Assembly (NCBI GenBank): GCA_977006965.1
Contig: OZ345353.1
Location: 3,348,001 to 3,412,000, forward strand
DNA from: Phymatolithon calcareum
Taxonomy: Eukaryota; Rhodophyta; Florideophyceae; Hapalidiales
Length of the DNA stretch: 64,000 nt
Direction: 5' to 3'
Shown: one piece after another, positions 62,062 to 64,000 of the stretch
How positions within the stretch are numbered: the first letter of the stretch is position 1
Layout: every line of letters begins with the position of its first letter
Made by a program: the position numbers and the translations under genes
Notes under the pieces: generated by a model
Told to the model about the DNA's origin: nothing
Database searches by the model: none
What the model saw: the letters and a program-made list of their open reading frames with translations, nothing else

Positions 62062-63095
62062 TTGTGCATCGATGTTGTCCCGCTCAATATTCCGTTACTG
62101 CTGGAACTCGACTTTTTGAAGGAGTTCAATCTCGACGTTGATCCTGTCTCGCATGAGCTTCGCTCCACAACCTCAGGCTGGTCACTTCCTCTTGTTCACA
62201 AGCATGGTCACCTCTACCACGAATGGTCCTGGGCAGATACTTTATACACACGCTCTGAACTCAGAAAGCTGCATTACCATTTCTTCCACCCGTCCGCACG
62301 CAAACTGTTCTCCCTCATTACCCGCTCATCCCCAGCAAACCTTCCTGCGGATACTCCTCGTATCTTCGAGGACATATCTAAGTCATGCGGAACATGCCAA
62401 ACCTTCAGCCCGAAACCTCTTCTCTTCCGCGTTGCGATGCCCGATGAGAATATAATCTTCAACCAAGAGGTCGCCGTTGACCTAATTTTCATCGAAGGAA
62501 AGGCACTACTCCATGTCGTGGAAATTGCTACAGGCTTTGGAAACTCCGAGTTCCTATCGGACGGGCAGTCCGTAGATCAAGTGTGGCGTTCATTCGTTAA
62601 GTGCTGGTCGACAATATACCCTGGTTATCCAAATAAGCTCCGCGGGGACTAAGGTTCCGTCTTCACTTCCGTCCGATGGAAAAAGTTGACAGATATGTCT
62701 GGAATAGCCTTGCAACTCAGTGGCGTCGAAAGCCACAACTCTACTTGGCTGGGAGAGCGATACCATGCTCCCCGTAGCGCATCTTTACAAAGATCCGCCA
62801 CGATGTCCCAACTGTCGATCCCATCATGGCCCTACGCCTTGCACAGAAGGCAATGAGTGACACAATGGGCCCTAACGGCCTCGTACCTACCCTGCTCGTG
62901 TTCGGAATTCTTCCCCGATTTCCCGTCGCCAACCCACAGCTGCCTGACCAGGTCGACCGTATGCGAGTACTGGAGATCGCGCGTCTTGAAATGCAAACCG
63001 TGACTGCCGAACTGCGCATTCGTCAGGCCCTTCGCTCTCGCGTCCCCCGCCAACTCCGTGCTAAATGTTGGACACGTTGTGCGTGTGTATCGTGA
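62062..63095 (+). pseudogene. pol: Copia integrase
   Basis: Zinc domain LRKLHYHFFHPSARKL ... CGTCQ (H-H-C-C). Core: Asp in VAVDLIFIEG, second Asp in KLRGD just before an in-frame TAA at 62650, and Glu in WLGERYHAP. A frameshift near 62775 leads to IFTKIRHDVPTVDPIMALRLAQKAMSDTMGPNGLVPTLLVFGILPRF, a stretch typical of this group of Copia elements. The DDE residues can all be assigned but the frame is broken. Confidence 0.75.
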
Positions 63096-64000
63096 ATCCG
63101 ACAAGCATTACACAGGCCCTTTCCGGGTCGTTGATGTCCAAGGGACACAGTTATTCATTGACCGCAATGGCAAGCGTGTGCAGCACCAAATTTCGCAGGT
63201 AACTCTCGAGCTAGCATTCACTGGCGAACAGCAGTTATCAGACCTACGCAAAATTCTGGCACCCTTTACATCGACTGAGCAGGACTTCGCCAATCTCCGC
63301 CCCCACTCTCATCCGATTTTGAAAAAGATCGACGGACGCAGCACTCGTATTCCGGATACTCTGCACTGCGCTGTGCTCTTCACGGAGGTACTACAACCAT
63401 GGGACCCTCGTTCGACCTCACCCAACTTTAACGAGGCAAAGCGCAAGGAGATCCAAGGTCTCATTGACCGCAATGTCTGGACTGTTGTTCTGAAAGACGA
63501 AACACCGCCCGGAGCCAACATTCTAGGAAACCGTTTTGTCTTGACAATCAAGAATGTCGAGACTGATGAACCGGTTTTTAAAGCGTGCAAGGTCACGAGG
63601 ACATGGAAAAGGACAACCTTGTCCATCATTCGCCGACACTGCAGCAGAGCAGTATTCGCTTGGTCGCCGCCTTAGCTGCAATCTTTGGTTTCCGTATGTG
63701 GACGCATGACGTGAGCCAGGCGTATCTGCAAAGTGCCGACAAGTTGATGCGCGACGTCTACGTTAAGCCTTTGAAGGAATTCAACCTTCCTCCAGACTTT
63801 CTGCTGAAGCTACTAAAGCCACTGTATGGTTTACCTGATGCCGGCGACTATTGGCATGTCACTTTTTGCTTCACACTTAACCGCCGACCTTGGAATAAAG
63901 CACGCCGTCTGCGATATGTCCGTGTTCGTGAAGCATGTTAAGGACCGTCTTCTTGGACTAACAGGAACATATGTGGACGATACTATACTCGCAGGAGATA
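63058..64000 (+). pseudogene. pol: Copia reverse transcriptase (partial at window end)
   Basis: The 63058-63675 frame starts with an SH3-like VVRVYRESDKHYTGPFRVVDV and enters RT at FNEAKRKEIQGLIDRNVWTVV and NILGNRFVLTIKN. It shifts near 63590 to the 63585-63941 frame with [36 protein letters not shown] (first catalytic Asp) and [17 protein letters not shown] further shift gives YVDD at the window edge. Confidence 0.8.

Larger units (their letters stand above)
60270..64000 (+). mobile_element. Degenerate Ty1/Copia retrotransposon (continues beyond the window)
   Basis: Order gag, protease, integrase, reverse transcriptase on the plus strand, which is the Copia order. At least five frame changes and two in-frame stops. 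No 5' LTR was recognised; the left end is joined directly to a unit A fragment. The last bases of the window encode TYVDDTILAGD, the RT active site. Confidence 0.85.

Overview
The window is a transposon-rich stretch of a eukaryotic nuclear genome. Evidence: several classes of retrotransposon and DNA transposon nested in one another, a 3' half of a tRNA gene followed by a T-run (a Pol III terminator), TATA boxes, and no operon-like bacterial layout. The species cannot be read off with certainty. A red alga of the Florideophyceae (Chondrus-like), or another protist or oomycete-grade lineage with a large mobile fraction, fits best; this is inference only. I see no convincing single-copy housekeeping gene.

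Layout. 0-5.5 kb: debris of a Tnp2/CACTA-like transposase (+), a second transposon protein (-) and a CENP-B-type helix-turn-helix fragment. 5.6-11 kb: first copy of a ~5.4 kb repeat ('unit A') that carries an intact gene for a multi-pass membrane protein (-). 13.1-17.25 kb: an element-like region with ~0.6 kb inverted arms enclosing a ClpP pseudogene (-) and an intact 381-aa gene (+) that looks like a papain-fold cysteine peptidase. 17.6-18.9 kb: an insert flanked by a 14-bp direct repeat, with an intact 229-aa gene. 18.9-23.7 kb: mostly empty, with 99-bp tandem repeats before a TATA box. 23.7-30.3 kb: two more Tnp2-like transposase copies, both decayed.

31.3-38.6 kb: second copy of unit A, reversed, broken by a LINE (endonuclease plus reverse transcriptase) and by a 970-bp MITE-like element whose empty site is readable from the other copies. 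39.3-44.9 kb: third copy of unit A, again with an intact membrane-protein gene, and interrupted by a 5'-truncated RNase H-type LINE that carries half a tRNA-Arg gene at its 3' end. 45.8-56.2 kb: a nearly complete, GC-richer Ty3/gypsy element on the minus strand with 496-bp LTRs (10 differences), a CTAAA target duplication, primer-binding site, polypurine tract, gag, a frameshift-joined pol with a deletion at RNase H, and, unusually, two long open frames on the opposite strand between integrase and the 3' LTR, with their own TATA-like box and an array of CACGTG boxes. 57.6-59 kb: PIF/Harbinger-like and Copia fragments. 60.3-64 kb: a decayed Ty1/Copia element (+) running off the end of the window.

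The likeliest new biology is (1) the antisense gene module inside the gypsy element, (2) the membrane-protein family that travels inside repeat unit A and stays open in two of three copies, and (3) the inverted-repeat region with a dead ClpP and a live peptidase-like gene. Several near-perfect palindromes, one of which can be seen as an insertion against its sister copy, point to a recurrent local inverted-duplication process.
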